This document shows positions 1 through 10,580 of a stretch of 64,000 nt of DNA, piece after piece. Position 1 is the stretch's first letter. Every line of letters begins with the position of its first letter. The position numbers and the translations under genes were made by a program. The stretch is from Narthecium ossifragum (Eukaryota; Streptophyta; Magnoliopsida; Dioscoreales; Nartheciaceae). Under the pieces are notes generated by a model. It was not told the origin of the DNA. It made no database searches and saw only the letters and a program-made list of their open reading frames with translations. Where the stretch lies: contig OY986967.1 of the NCBI GenBank assembly GCA_963920575.1, positions 23,763,648-23,827,647 on the forward strand. Reading direction: 5' to 3'.

Positions 1-2403
1 AGAAGTTTACGCTCCCAATTTTGCTGCTCGCCAATTTGGCCATAAACAGTCTTGGCCAGTGCCACCATACTTCAGCTTTAATATCGTCGCTAGAGGGCGA
101 TGTGTCTTCTCAGAGATGGAGCGAGTAATTTATGTGGATAAGAGAGAATTGCTCCTCATCAAGAGGTTTAGGCTTAGACCTTTTGAGCCTACTAACGAGA
201 TTGAAGCTAGTATCACTGATAGCTGGAAAGAAATGGTTGATGAACGTCTTTTCTTTGCTGACAAGGACCTAGTTTTTGAAAAGTTCATTCCTCCAAAGGA
301 GAAGAAAAGACAAAAGCAAGTGGCTGCTAGTCATCGACCAAGCAAACGAAAGACAAAAGGTATATCTTCATCGTTCTCCTTGAATTTTTGATATCCTTTT
401 TTCATCTAATACAATATGATCGATAGGTTCAGACGATGAGGGCGATGCACCGCCCAAAAAGAAGCGCGGTAAAGGAAAAACCGTCGTCCAACCTCAACCA
501 TCTTCTTCTCCAAAAAATAAATCATCTCCTCGATCGATAGATTCTGACGATGAGGATGATGAACCGCTTACAAAGAGACGTAGTAAAGGAAAAACTATCG
601 TCCAACCTCAACCATCTTCCTCTCAAAAAGATCAATCATCTTCTCGGCCAATTGCAGAGGAAAAGGTTGATTCTCCCAGCAGCAATCATCGAAGCAGTCA
701 ATCTGCTCATGTCACGTGAGTATCATAACATTTTCTTTCTTGTTATGTTTGCCTTTTCCTCTTGATACTTAAACTTTTGCGTCTTCAGGGCTGCTGTAGA
801 AGTGGGCTCTAGTACTCCAAGCTCTTTATATTCTTTGTCTCCTTCTCGACCTACAACCAAAGTTCCTGACGTTGTGGTTGATACGTCTCCATCACAAATG
901 ATAGAGGAACATCCTCCAACTTCTCCTGATCATGGTGATGAGAGTGTGCCTCCAACTTCCTCGGCCAAATCTTCCTTATAAACCAAGGCGCAAGTACGTT
1001 CTGGTGGTAGATTCAAACGACTCGCCCAAAAGAATATAAAAGTATAGATAACTTTTATTTTATTGATGATCGATTTATCGACCATTCTCTAATGTTTAAA
1101 TCTTTTAGGAATCGAGGAAGCAAAAATCTGTCGGCCAAAATTCTGGTCGAGAAGATGGGGATGAAGACGATAAGAATATCTTTGACGTCTTGAATACGAC
1201 TCCATCTAAACCAGGTTTGTCATTAACTGGTAGAAAACTCGTTCATGGTCCGTATAGTTTTTTACGAGACCTTGGTAATGCGAGTTTATCTTCTGTATCA
1301 GCTTCTCCTAATATCCCAGCTGCTCCAACTCAAGTTGAAGATCTCTCGGCCAAAACTGTTAAGCCGGGCATCGCTGCTTCTCCAGTTGTCTCATCAACAG
1401 AGGCACTACTTGCATCTCCAAGACCTCGTCGCGGTGTCCCTGAACCAGTAATGGCGGATATTATATAGCCAACTTCTCATGTTCCAACATCAACTACTGA
1501 TGTTCAAACAAGGGTGACTACTAAAAGCCCTGCAGCTGCTCCCTCTGCAATGAAGACTTCAACTTCATTTTTTGTTACTCCCACTACTCATCCATCCAGT
1601 TCTACCTCTTCACAGGTATTTTATCGTTCAATTTAATTCTCTCGACCATTTAGTGTTAACTCTTACTAAATGCTTGTTCTTTTCAGGGCGATCTCGCCCA
1701 ATTAATGAATATTGTCCAGACCTTCTCGGATTCTTGGCATGCTATAGTGACTGCCAAGAAAACGGTTGTTGACCCTGAAGTTGCACAAGGGAGTCAACAT
1801 GACGAATTCAGGCGAGCGTTGTCTCAATGTCTTGTAGTTTTGGACAAGCTTCCTGAAGAGGACTTCACCAGATTAGATAGTGAAGCACTGGACAAAGGCA
1901 TAACACCCTTTCTCTCTATGGATCCTACAGTCTTAGGGTTTTCATCCAGTGACATGGACGATATTCACAATATTAAGATCAAGATTGAAAGTCTGACTGC
2001 TGAGAGAAACAACTTGATGAACGAGATCGTTCTTATTGGGGAACGTCAAGAGCGGCGTACCCATATCAAAGACATCATCAGTAATCGTGATAAGCAGCTT
2101 CAGAAAAACACTGGCGATATTGGCGAAAAAGAATCAGAGATCCTTGGTTGCCAAAACCAGATGAAAGAGTTAGAGGAAAAAATCGCCCAGTGCACCACTC
2201 AAAAGAACTATCTGTTTCGCGAGACTACTCAACTGGCTGAGGAGGGCAATCAAATGATGCAAGAGTACGTCGCTTTGGAGGCGAATTCCTCAAAAGATCG
2301 CCAAATCGAGTTGAAGGGTGAGCTTGTGAAGAACAAGCAACGCCTTAGGGTAGTCCGTGAAAAAATTGCTCTCTTATCTCAAAATCTCTCTTTGAAGAGA
2401 TAA
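1..2403 (+). pseudogene. Spliced antisense ORF of the Tat element (plant-mobile-domain-type protein, C-terminal part), degenerate
   Basis: Plus-strand coding blocks run opposite to the element's gag-pol. The first block (open from position 1 or before, to 359) resembles the end of the plant mobile domain proteins of plant transposons, with an 'R.RPFEP' segment before a Lys-rich tail. Plausible GT-AG introns lie at 360-426, 716-788, about 1044-1109 and about 1615-1686, joining Ser/Pro/Lys-rich exons with repeated 'SDDE..KKRxKGKT' segments. The last exon (about 1687-2403) encodes roughly 240 residues ending in a long Glu/Lys/Gln-rich stretch that reads as coiled coil. A frameshift or stop near 976 and an in-frame TAG at 1466-1468 break the frame, so I call it a pseudogene. 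The PMD assignment rests on position and general resemblance; the catalytic-looking core lies off the window. Confidence 0.6.
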
Positions 2404-2565
2404 TTTTTCTTGTCTGTCATGGGCGATAAAGTCTTGTAATGTAAAGCTTTTGGCCGACAATTTTGTAATGAACAATATTTGTCAATTGTTCTCATCCAAA
2501 TCTCAAGGACGTATTTTGTTAATTGCTATCGTCCATATTCTAAGGACGTTTTTCTTCTATGCCTT
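2404..2565. other. Spacer between convergent integrase and antisense ORF
   Basis: This short AT-rich stretch separates the 3' end of the minus-strand integrase frame from the 3' end of the plus-strand antisense ORF. It has no coding potential. Both transcripts would terminate toward each other here. Confidence 0.5.
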
Positions 2566-4478
2566 TTATTCCATTGAGGGGTAGTATTTCTTAATGTATC
2601 GACCATTTATCATTGATCGATGCAACCCACCGTCAATATTCCTCAGTTGATATGATTCATTTGGAAATACTTGATCGACCAAGTATGGTCCTTCCCAGTT
2701 GGGCGACCACTTTCCATATTTGGGATCACTACGATCTATAGGTAGGATCGTTTTCCAAACTAGATCTCCTTCTTGAAACTTTTTTGATACCACCCTTTTA
2801 TTGTAGATATCGGCCACTTTTAACTTTTGTGCCTCTATATTTTCTAAGGCAATAGCTCGTTGCTCATCTAGCTCTAAAAGATTATACATTAATGCGTCTT
2901 CATATTCCTCACTAGTTGAGCGATCTTGTTCCATAACTCTGGGCGATAAAACATTTATCTCAGCCGGTAGCACCGCTTCTTGACCATAGACCAATTGGTA
3001 AGGCGTAATCTTAGTACTAGACTTAGGTGTAGTTCTATGTGCCCATAACGCTCTTAGTAAACCTTCATGCCATTGCCTTGGGTTATCGTCCATCATCTTT
3101 CTTATGATTGACTTGATGGTTTTATTGGACGCTTCAGCTTGTCCATTAGACTGGGCATAGTAGGGTGTAGAATTGGCCATATTAATTTTATACTCCACCA
3201 AAAATTCTTTACCCTAGAACTTACAAACATTGTCCCTTGATCGGACACAATTGTTTGTGGAATGCCAAATCTACATATGATGTTTTCCCAAATGAAATTT
3301 ATCACTTGATCATAAGAAACATTTTTTAATGGAATTGCTTCCACCCATTTAGTAAAGTAATCTGTCGCCACAATTACAAACTTGTGCAACATGGATGATG
3401 GAGGATAAATTTTCCCTATAATGTCTATCGCCCAACATCTGAATGGCCAAGGTTTGACAATGATCGATAATTCACTTGCTAGAGCTCGTTGTAATGGACC
3501 ATGTCTTTGGCATGCTTCACATCCTTTGACATATATAGCACACTCCTCCCCCATGCGTGGCCAATAAAAGCCACTGCGCATTATTAGCCAGCGCATTTTG
3601 ATGCCAGACTGATGTGCTCCACAAACGCCATTATGTATTTCGGCCATCGTCAATTTAGCATCATCAGGGCGCAAACAGCGCAATAAGATGCCATCTGGTC
3701 GATGTTTATATAAAACGTCGTTTTGTAAAAAATAATGTATCCCTTTAAGACGGATTTTTCTATCGACCTTAAGCGATGGGTCCTTCAAGAAATCGACGAT
3801 TGGGGTTCGCCAATCTGGTTGGCCATCAATTTGGCTTACCTCATTTGGCCGATGATATCGCTCTAGTGCAGTTTGTATTATACCAGAGCTAAAATCGGTC
3901 ATGCCCCCCAAGTGTTTTAACACTTTATAGCCTGATGCTATTTGGACGAGGGTATTGGCCTCATCGTTCTGTAATCTTGGAACGAATAATAGTTCAAAGT
4001 CGTTAAAACGATTTAACAACGTTAGAGCGATTTGATGAAATGGAATTAAGATATCGCTCTGGCATTTATAATGTCCAAGTATATGATTTATCACTAATTG
4101 TGAATCACCTTTGATTTGTACATTGGACACTCCTAAGTCTAACAGAATTTCTAGTCCGATGATTAGAGCTTCATATTCAGCCTGATTGTTAGTACATAAT
4201 TGCGATAGAGTATACGCAAATTTATATTTGCGTCCAATGGGCGATAGGATCGTGATCCCAAGGCCAGCCCCACTGATAGTTTTAGAACCATCAAAGTACA
4301 TCGTCCAGGGGGTGAACGCTACGTTATTAATCTCTCGCTCTAACTCCTTTGGTATATCTACACAAGGATAGTCAGCTAAAAAATCGGCCAATGCTTGGCC
4401 TTTAACAGCCTTTTGAGATACAAATTGAATATCAAACTCACCCAAAGTTAAAACCCAATAACCAATACGCCGGTGCAA
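2566..4478 (-). pseudogene. Gypsy pol 3' part: second (archaeal-type) RNase H and integrase, frameshifted
   Basis: The frame 4478-3102 begins with a linker and then an RNase H of the extra type found in Tat elements: 'YFDGSK' with the first acidic residue, 'NNQAEYEAL', 'GDSQLV' and a late 'NDEANTLVQ' block. The integrase follows. Its HHCC zinc-binding motif contains 'CGAHQSGIK' and 'CEACQRHG', and the catalytic acidic residues lie in 'CWAIDIIG' and 'VSDQGTMF'. The frame then shifts near 3200 into 3201-2566, which carries the third catalytic residue (the E of 'SNGQAEASNK') and the C-terminal part with 'YQLVYGQEAVLP'. The frame break means no full integrase can be made from this copy by simple translation. 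Confidence 0.9.
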
Positions 4479-4484
4479 AATTGG

Positions 4485-6023
4485 TCAAGAAAACAAGAAC
4501 TTTAATACATTGAACTTAGATATCAAGTAGACTGTTACAGGTTTTAAATAAGCTCTAAGCTTGGTACACATAAAATACAAGGCCAAGCACAACTTTTCTA
4601 TGGCCGAGTACTTCTGTTCATAAGGTAACAACTGTCTACTTAGATAATACACTGCTCTCTCAAATCCATCTTTGCCATCTTGCGCTAAGAGACCGCCTAT
4701 TGATCGGTCTGCTGCAGCGATGTAGAGCTTCATGCGTTGTTCCAACCTTGGCGGCGCCATAACTGGTGGCGTTGATAAACATTACTTCAAGCTTTCAAAG
4801 GCTTGTTGATGTCGCTCTTCCCAGACGAAATCGTCTTCACTCTTTAACCTTAAGAGCGATGAAAACTCTTGAGTTTTACCTGCACAGTTAGCAATAAACC
4901 TTCTTAAAAAATTCACTTGACCAAGAAACTTTTGCAGTTCTTTCTTAGTCTTTGGAGGACTGGCCTCAATTATAGACTTTGCTTTGTTTTGGTCAAGTTC
5001 AATTCCTCGCTGATGGACGAGAAAACCAAGAAAATTCCCTGCCTGTACTCCGAAGGCACATTTCAAGGGATTTAACTTTAAATTATATTCTCTCATTCGC
5101 TCAAAAGCTTTAATCAATTGTGAAAAGTGATCGGCCATAATTGGTGACTTCACTACAGTGTCATCAACATAAACCTCAATAAAATGGCCAATCATATCAT
5201 GAAAAATTAAGTTCATCGCTCGCTGATAAGTAGCACCAGCGTTTTTTAGACCAAAGGGCATAACAACCCATTCATAACTTCCAAGTGATCCTGGACATCT
5301 AAAGGCCGTTTTATGAACATCATTATCGGCGATATAAATTTGGTTATATCCAGAATACCCATCCATTAATGAGTATATCTCGTGCCCAGCGGTGGAATCA
5401 ACTAAATTATCGACCGATGGCATGGGATACTCATCTTTGGGTGTAGCCAAGTTTAAATTTCTAAAGTCTATACAAACTCTAAGTTTGCCATTTTTCTTCT
5501 TAACTGGCACTATATTAGAAAGCCACTCTACGTACCTGGCCGTTCTAATAAAGTTAGCGTTTAACAATCGTTCAATTTCCTTCTTTACTTCTGGGATTAT
5601 GTTTGGAGCAAAGCGTCTAGGCGCCTGCTTATATGGTTTGAAATTTGGTCGAGTAGGAAGCTCATGCTCTACAATATTCCTATCTAAACCAGACATCTCT
5701 TTATAATCCCATGCAAAGCAATCTTTATATGAACGCAAAATAGCAATGAGTTCGTTCCTTACTTTTTGGTCGATAAGTTTGCTGATGAAGGTTGGACGAT
5801 GCTCCTCGCCATCACCAAGGTTGATTTCTTCCAAAGGGTCTTGAGCTTGCATATTTTCACGTTTGCCATAGGGGACTTCTTCCTTTTCTTCTTGGGGGAT
5901 CTCTTTTAAACAATCTAGGTCATTCTCTTCTTGTGCAGCGAACGCTTCCACTTGATAAGCCATTAGCTTGGCTTTTAAGGCCGTTACAGCGGCCTGACTT
6001 CTTTCAGAGTCTGAACTCATCAT
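4485..6023 (-). pseudogene. Gypsy reverse transcriptase and first RNase H, interrupted by stops
   Basis: The frame 6023-4782 carries an acidic N-terminal extension and then the RT palm and fingers, with 'KKNGKLRVCIDFRNLN', 'PFGLKNAGATYQRAM' and the catalytic box 'YVDD'. The RT connection ends in 'KKELQKFLGQVNFLRRFI'. A TAA (4784-4782) separates it from the same-frame segment 4760-4485, which holds the Ty3-type RNase H start ('LYIAAADRSIGGLLAQ') and 'LPYEQKYSAIEKLCLAL'. A TGA (4487-4485) then separates it from the second RNase H. The TGA replaces what is usually an Arg codon here, consistent with a C-to-T change. The start ATG at 6023 overlaps the stop of the upstream protease frame. Confidence 0.92.
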
Positions 6024-7606
6024 TTCTGACTTGTGGCCGGTGATCGGCCAGCTTTGGGTGCAAAGACCACTGAGGTTGGTCTTGTCGGATCAAACAATTC
6101 CGCCACACGCTCTTTTAACATAACCCCGTTTTCAGAAACTACCTTGAGTGTATCTTCAAACTGAAGGAACTGTAAGGGCCCATAATTGCAATCATAAAAG
6201 GATGCCTCCAAAGCATGCGTGTCCATACTGTAAGGCATGTTATCGGCCATAACTGACTCCACGTTCCCCTGGTCGTTCCATAAAAACAAGCATTGGTGAA
6301 GAGACGAAGGAACACATTGACTGGCATGAATCCAGTCTCGACCAAGCAGCACGTTATAGCTGGTCGATGAGTCCATGACAAAGAACGCTGTCGTTCTTGT
6401 TACACTTCCAACCTTAATATCCAAAGGAAGGATTCCCTTTGCTGGGGCTGGAACTCCACTGAATTCGGTTAGTGTGATATCCGTAGGGATAAGATCACTA
6501 TTGGTTTTGTGCAGCTTCTTCATCATCTTTACAGGGATGACGTTCACTGCGGCCCTGGTATCAATTAGGACTCTGCTTACTGGGACACCATTGATCTCGG
6601 CCTTGATATGAAGAGGCCGTAAATGGTGCGTCATTGCTGCTGGAGGTCGTTCGAACACTGCATTGTTCAAATCTTGGTGGGCTTTCTTGTGTGAACTGGC
6701 TGATGACTGAGGTTGATGGTCGACTGCTTTTCCCTTGGCCTTAGCTGCCACCTGGACGACTTCTGGGTTCTCTTGACCATCCCATGATGGCCACTGTTGA
6801 TCCATTTGGTGTTGTTCCTGTTGTGCCTCTGATTCTTCCATGTCCCAACCAGTTGGGATGATTAGTGCTTCATTTGCTGGCGGACTGTATTTGGCAACAT
6901 CTGACTTGGGAACCCACTTCTTCACAATCGGATCGCCATAGCAAACCAAGTAATCAAATTTTCCACTTGGTTGGCCCTGAGTACTGATAGCTGGATTACC
7001 TGCCTTGTAGAGATCCATCAATAGCTTCTTTTAGGAGATGTTTCTTCTCGCTGCTTCCTCATTAACTTTAATGGGTACTTCTATTTCCACCCATTCCACA
7101 TCCTCGATTATGGGTTCTTGTTCTTCATCTCCCCAACCGGTCGGAACAATTGTTGTTGATGTTGATGGTATGATTTGGGCGACAACTTCCGTCTTTTTTA
7201 CAAGACGCTTCACCTTGACGTCTCCATAAACCCGGAGATAATCATATAGGCCACTTGACTTGCCACCTGGTCCAACTGCTGGATTTCCTTCTTCATACAA
7301 CTGTTTCAACAGTTGTTCTGTAGATATATTCCTCCTCCATGCCTCTTCAGTGACGTCGATTTTTTCCTCGATCTCGACGTACTCATCGTCCTGGTCGAGC
7401 ACTAAGTTCACTGAGGGTGAATTTTCCATTTCATCGACCAAGGTAGCCGATGTGTCTTCATCTTCCTCGACCAGTGTGGCTGATGATCCATCATCGGCCA
7501 TGTCTGATATATCAGAGTCGCTTTCAGTTGGACACTGTTGTCCAAGGCGACTGGGTAAAATGTAGTTGTTGACGATGACCGACGGGAGTGTTCCGAACCT
7601 GATCAT
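6020..7606 (-). pseudogene. Gypsy protease region with a duplicated N-terminal module; one nonsense codon
   Basis: The frame opens at 7606 with an ATG overlapping the gag stop (ATGA) and is broken once, by TAA at 7033-7031. It contains two related modules of about 90 residues, one before and one after that stop. Each runs 'EEA.RRNIS', 'LY..GNPA', 'DYL..YGD', 'PTGW'. The aspartic protease domain follows: 'HIKAEINGVPVSRVLIDT' and then 'AAVNVIP', and later 'LLGRDWIHA'. The catalytic triad position reads Asp-Thr-Arg rather than the usual Asp-Thr/Ser-Gly, so activity is doubtful. The frame ends at 6020, overlapping the RT start codon. Confidence 0.85.
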
Positions 7607-10542
7607 TGGTTTGCTCCAGTCTCATCGTCATCATCCTTGTTTGGACGATGGAACTTGCTCTTTGAAGACTCTGTTGCATTGGAAACAGCAACATCTTCTT
7701 CAATATACTCAACCTCCTCATCATGACTTGGGTTGGTTTCCTGGGCTTGCTTGGCCTTCATCATCTGGCCATACTTCTTCTGGTGGCGGCGGTACTGAGT
7801 CCTTGTCATCTCCTCCACAGGAACTGAGCGACGAGTATAGCAGTTGTAGTTGTACCATCGCTCTGGCTTGTAAGGCTGAGGCATAAAGCTTTTTGGATAC
7901 ACATGAGGCTTAACCCTGTTCCACTGCCTAGACTGTGAATGAGGAAACTTGGTCCCTGAGAACGGTGTCATCGGGCGACTGAGATCCCAATGACATCTTG
8001 GGCAGACATGTGGAATGGCAGGCTCCTTCCCTTTGTCTTGGCCAAGTCTTGCGAAGACATCTGGACGATTGTCGTCCTCAGTCTCATCGATAACAATCTT
8101 GAACTTTGGCAATTTGAAGTTTGCCACATCTGTCAACACCATTCCCACTGAAGCAGCTTTGGGGAACGGATTCGCATCAACTCCCATGTGTTTGGCTGGG
8201 AAACCAATCCTTCCGGAATCAATCGCATCCTCCAAAACATTACGGAAAGCCAAACATTGGTTAGTATGATGCGACCAAGCATTATGCCACTTACAATATC
8301 TTTTGTCCTTGATTTCATCAAGGCTTGGCATAGCATGTCCATCTTTCAATTTAACTTGTTTATCTTTGAGTAATTGATCAAAGATTTGATCAGCCTTTGA
8401 AACATCAAAAGAAAACTTTCGCATTGGACGTTTACCGTCTCTAAGTACTTCTTTACCCTTAAGTTCTCGCTCAAGTTTGGCAAGAGCTTTACATATATAA
8501 AGTTTGCCCTTAAGGAGCTCGGCCAAACAAACATCATTCATATTATAGTTTTCTTCATCGACTTCGCTAACTTGGTTTATTTCATAATTAGTATCTCTAT
8601 AATAAGTTCCCTTGGAAGATGATTTCATCTGATCTTCTTCTCTCAACAACTGTTCGTAACGTATAGCGCTAGTCTGCAGTTGAAATAGGTCAATAAAATC
8701 CCTATCTTGGAACTTCTTCTTAAGTTCAAAGGCTAATCCACTTTGAGCGATTTTTACAAATTCCCTTTCAGGCAAGGGAATAAAGCACTTACTTCTCGCT
8801 CTTTTAAACCTTTGTAAGAATGATTCAGCATTCTCATCTGGCCGCTGTCTAAGTTGAGCTAAGTCGGCCATTGTTATTTCCGGTTCTGACTTATAAAATT
8901 GAGAATGGAACGCATGTTCCATTTGCTGCCAATTTTGAATAGAATTGGGCGATAGCTTAATGAACCATGAATAAGCTACCCCAGACAAAGAATTAGGGAA
9001 TAGTCTAAGTTTGACGAAATCGTTCACTTTTCCACATTGCATGGAGAACTTCCCTATGTGTTCAATGGTCGATATTTCATCTACCCCAGAGAACATAGTA
9101 AACTCTGGAACTTTATAGTTTCTAGGGAGAGGGTACATTTGGTCAACCCAATCAGGATAAGGTTTCCTATCAGTTGGACGAGTAGCTGGTCGTCCTAAAC
9201 CTATTTGTTCTTGTAGAATCTCAGCGACTTGTTCACGTAGAGCATCGGCCTGATTATATAGAGGGTTGTTGTACACTTGATCATATTGCTCGTTTGGTGG
9301 TCGAGCGTAATACATAGGTGCCTCATATGGTCGATAATTATGCTGATAAGGGATATCACCCACGCGCTGTCCATCGGCCATTCTTTGATTATAAAAATTA
9401 TTCCCTACTGGCCGATTAACTTGACCACCTAGTTGCCCATAGTTATTCTGTGGAAACCCTTGGCCTTGAGCATCCAAGTTATTATTTTGGCTGATATTTT
9501 GGCCATTATTTTGGAAAACATTTTGACCATTGTTTAGGTTAACAGGGTTATGGCCATTGTTTGGGTAAACAAGGTTTTGGCCATTGTTTGGGTAAACCAT
9601 GTTTTGGCTATTGTTTGAGTAAACAAGGTTTTGGCCATTTGGAGGAACGTTCTGGGGTATGTTTTGAAGAATGTTCTCGCCCATAACCAAAGGCATTCCA
9701 CCTACTGGCATACCCTGACCTAAAGAAATTCCATTATTAGGCACTCCCTGTGCAGGAGGCACAACACCACCTTGCACTCCTTGAAGAGGAGGAACACCAT
9801 TGTTTGGTATTGCTCCAGGAGTTAACACCTCATTATTATGAGGTATTTGTGTTGGCGATTGAAACAACCCAGATGTTTGACCGATTAAATTTGGTCTTGG
9901 ATTATTATCATTGTTCATCGATGGCCGATGATGGGTTGTACTGGTTTGGCCAACTTGGCTATTTTGGCCGATACGGTTTTGGCTATGCATTGGATTTTGT
10001 AAAAGAACAAAACCATTATTACCACCAGGTCCCATGACCGTATTGGGCTGAAATGGACGATTGTTTTGGGTGGGGTTTTGGCCGATAGGGATTGCTGACA
10101 AGGTAGACCTAGCAACATTTGATCCAGGGTTTGCCTGAGACAAAGTTGCGTTTATAAAAGTCTGCATAGTGTCAATAAAAGGCCTAAGAGCAGTGGCGAT
10201 ATGACTTGCCATTTGCTGGTTGTTAGCATGTAAAGCTTCATCGACCATATTTTGGGTTGTATTTGACGTGATATTTCCTGGATCTAGGCCACCTCTAGCC
10301 GATGAGTTCCCTCGCTCTACAGAGCGATAAACCACCCTATCTCGGTATTCTATGTGTGGTGGGGGAACAGGTGGAGGAATATGTTGTTGGTCGAGAGGTG
10401 GAAAAAGAACAGGCTCTTCCTCGACCACAATTGGACTTTGTTGGCCATTGCTGTGATCGGCGGCATTTTCACTACCACTATTAGTGTCTAAACCAGTCCT
10501 AGTGATGACCATTCCGTCTGGTCCAACTTGACCGACTTCCAT
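7603..10542 (-). CDS. Gypsy (Tat-type) gag polyprotein, about 979 aa
   Basis: The structural capsid/nucleocapsid polyprotein of the retrotransposon. The open frame extends to 10614, but that point lies in the LTR; the first ATG downstream of the LTR end and PBS is at 10542 ('MEVGQVGPDG'), so I choose it. The N-terminal third is Asn/Gln/Pro-rich and includes a repeat built on 'NNGQN' (about 9475-9660). The gag core follows ('FSGVDEISTIEHIGKF' and 'WQQMEHAFHSQFY'), then 'LRQRPDENAESFLQRFKRA'. A Cys/His motif of the form C-x2-H-x4-H-x4-C ('CKWHNAWSHHTNQC') takes the place of a classical zinc knuckle. This frame is uninterrupted, unlike pol. Confidence 0.88.
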   Translation of the reverse strand: MEVGQVGPDGMVITRTGLDTNSGSENAADHSNGQQSPIVVEEEPVLFPPLDQQHIPPPVPPPHIEYRDRVVYRSVERGNSSARGGLDPGNITSNTTQNMVDEALHANNQQMASHIATALRPFIDTMQTFINATLSQANPGSNVARSTLSAIPIGQNPTQNNRPFQPNTVMGPGGNNGFVLLQNPMHSQNRIGQNSQVGQTSTTHHRPSMNNDNNPRPNLIGQTSGLFQSPTQIPHNNEVLTPGAIPNNGVPPLQGVQGGVVPPAQGVPNNGISLGQGMPVGGMPLVMGENILQNIPQNVPPNGQNLVYSNNSQNMVYPNNGQNLVYPNNGHNPVNLNNGQNVFQNNGQNISQNNNLDAQGQGFPQNNYGQLGGQVNRPVGNNFYNQRMADGQRVGDIPYQHNYRPYEAPMYYARPPNEQYDQVYNNPLYNQADALREQVAEILQEQIGLGRPATRPTDRKPYPDWVDQMYPLPRNYKVPEFTMFSGVDEISTIEHIGKFSMQCGKVNDFVKLRLFPNSLSGVAYSWFIKLSPNSIQNWQQMEHAFHSQFYKSEPEITMADLAQLRQRPDENAESFLQRFKRARSKCFIPLPEREFVKIAQSGLAFELKKKFQDRDFIDLFQLQTSAIRYEQLLREEDQMKSSSKGTYYRDTNYEINQVSEVDEENYNMNDVCLAELLKGKLYICKALAKLERELKGKEVLRDGKRPMRKFSFDVSKADQIFDQLLKDKQVKLKDGHAMPSLDEIKDKRYCKWHNAWSHHTNQCLAFRNVLEDAIDSGRIGFPAKHMGVDANPFPKAASVGMVLTDVANFKLPKFKIVIDETEDDNRPDVFARLGQDKGKEPAIPHVCPRCHWDLSRPMTPFSGTKFPHSQSRQWNRVKPHVYPKSFMPQPYKPERWYNYNCYTRRSVPVEEMTRTQYRRHQKKYGQMMKAKQAQETNPSHDEEVEYIEEDVAVSNATESSKSKFHRPNKDDDDETGANQ

Positions 10543-10559
10543 AAAGACTTGACACAGGT

Positions 10560-10580
10560 CCCACCGGGCGTGCCAAAAAA
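10560..10580 (-). other. Putative primer-binding site of the gypsy element
   Basis: Directly after the LTR end, the minus strand reads TTTTTTGGCACGCCCGGTGG, which is where the minus-strand DNA primer would bind. I have not matched it to a particular tRNA; the call rests on position. Confidence 0.5.
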
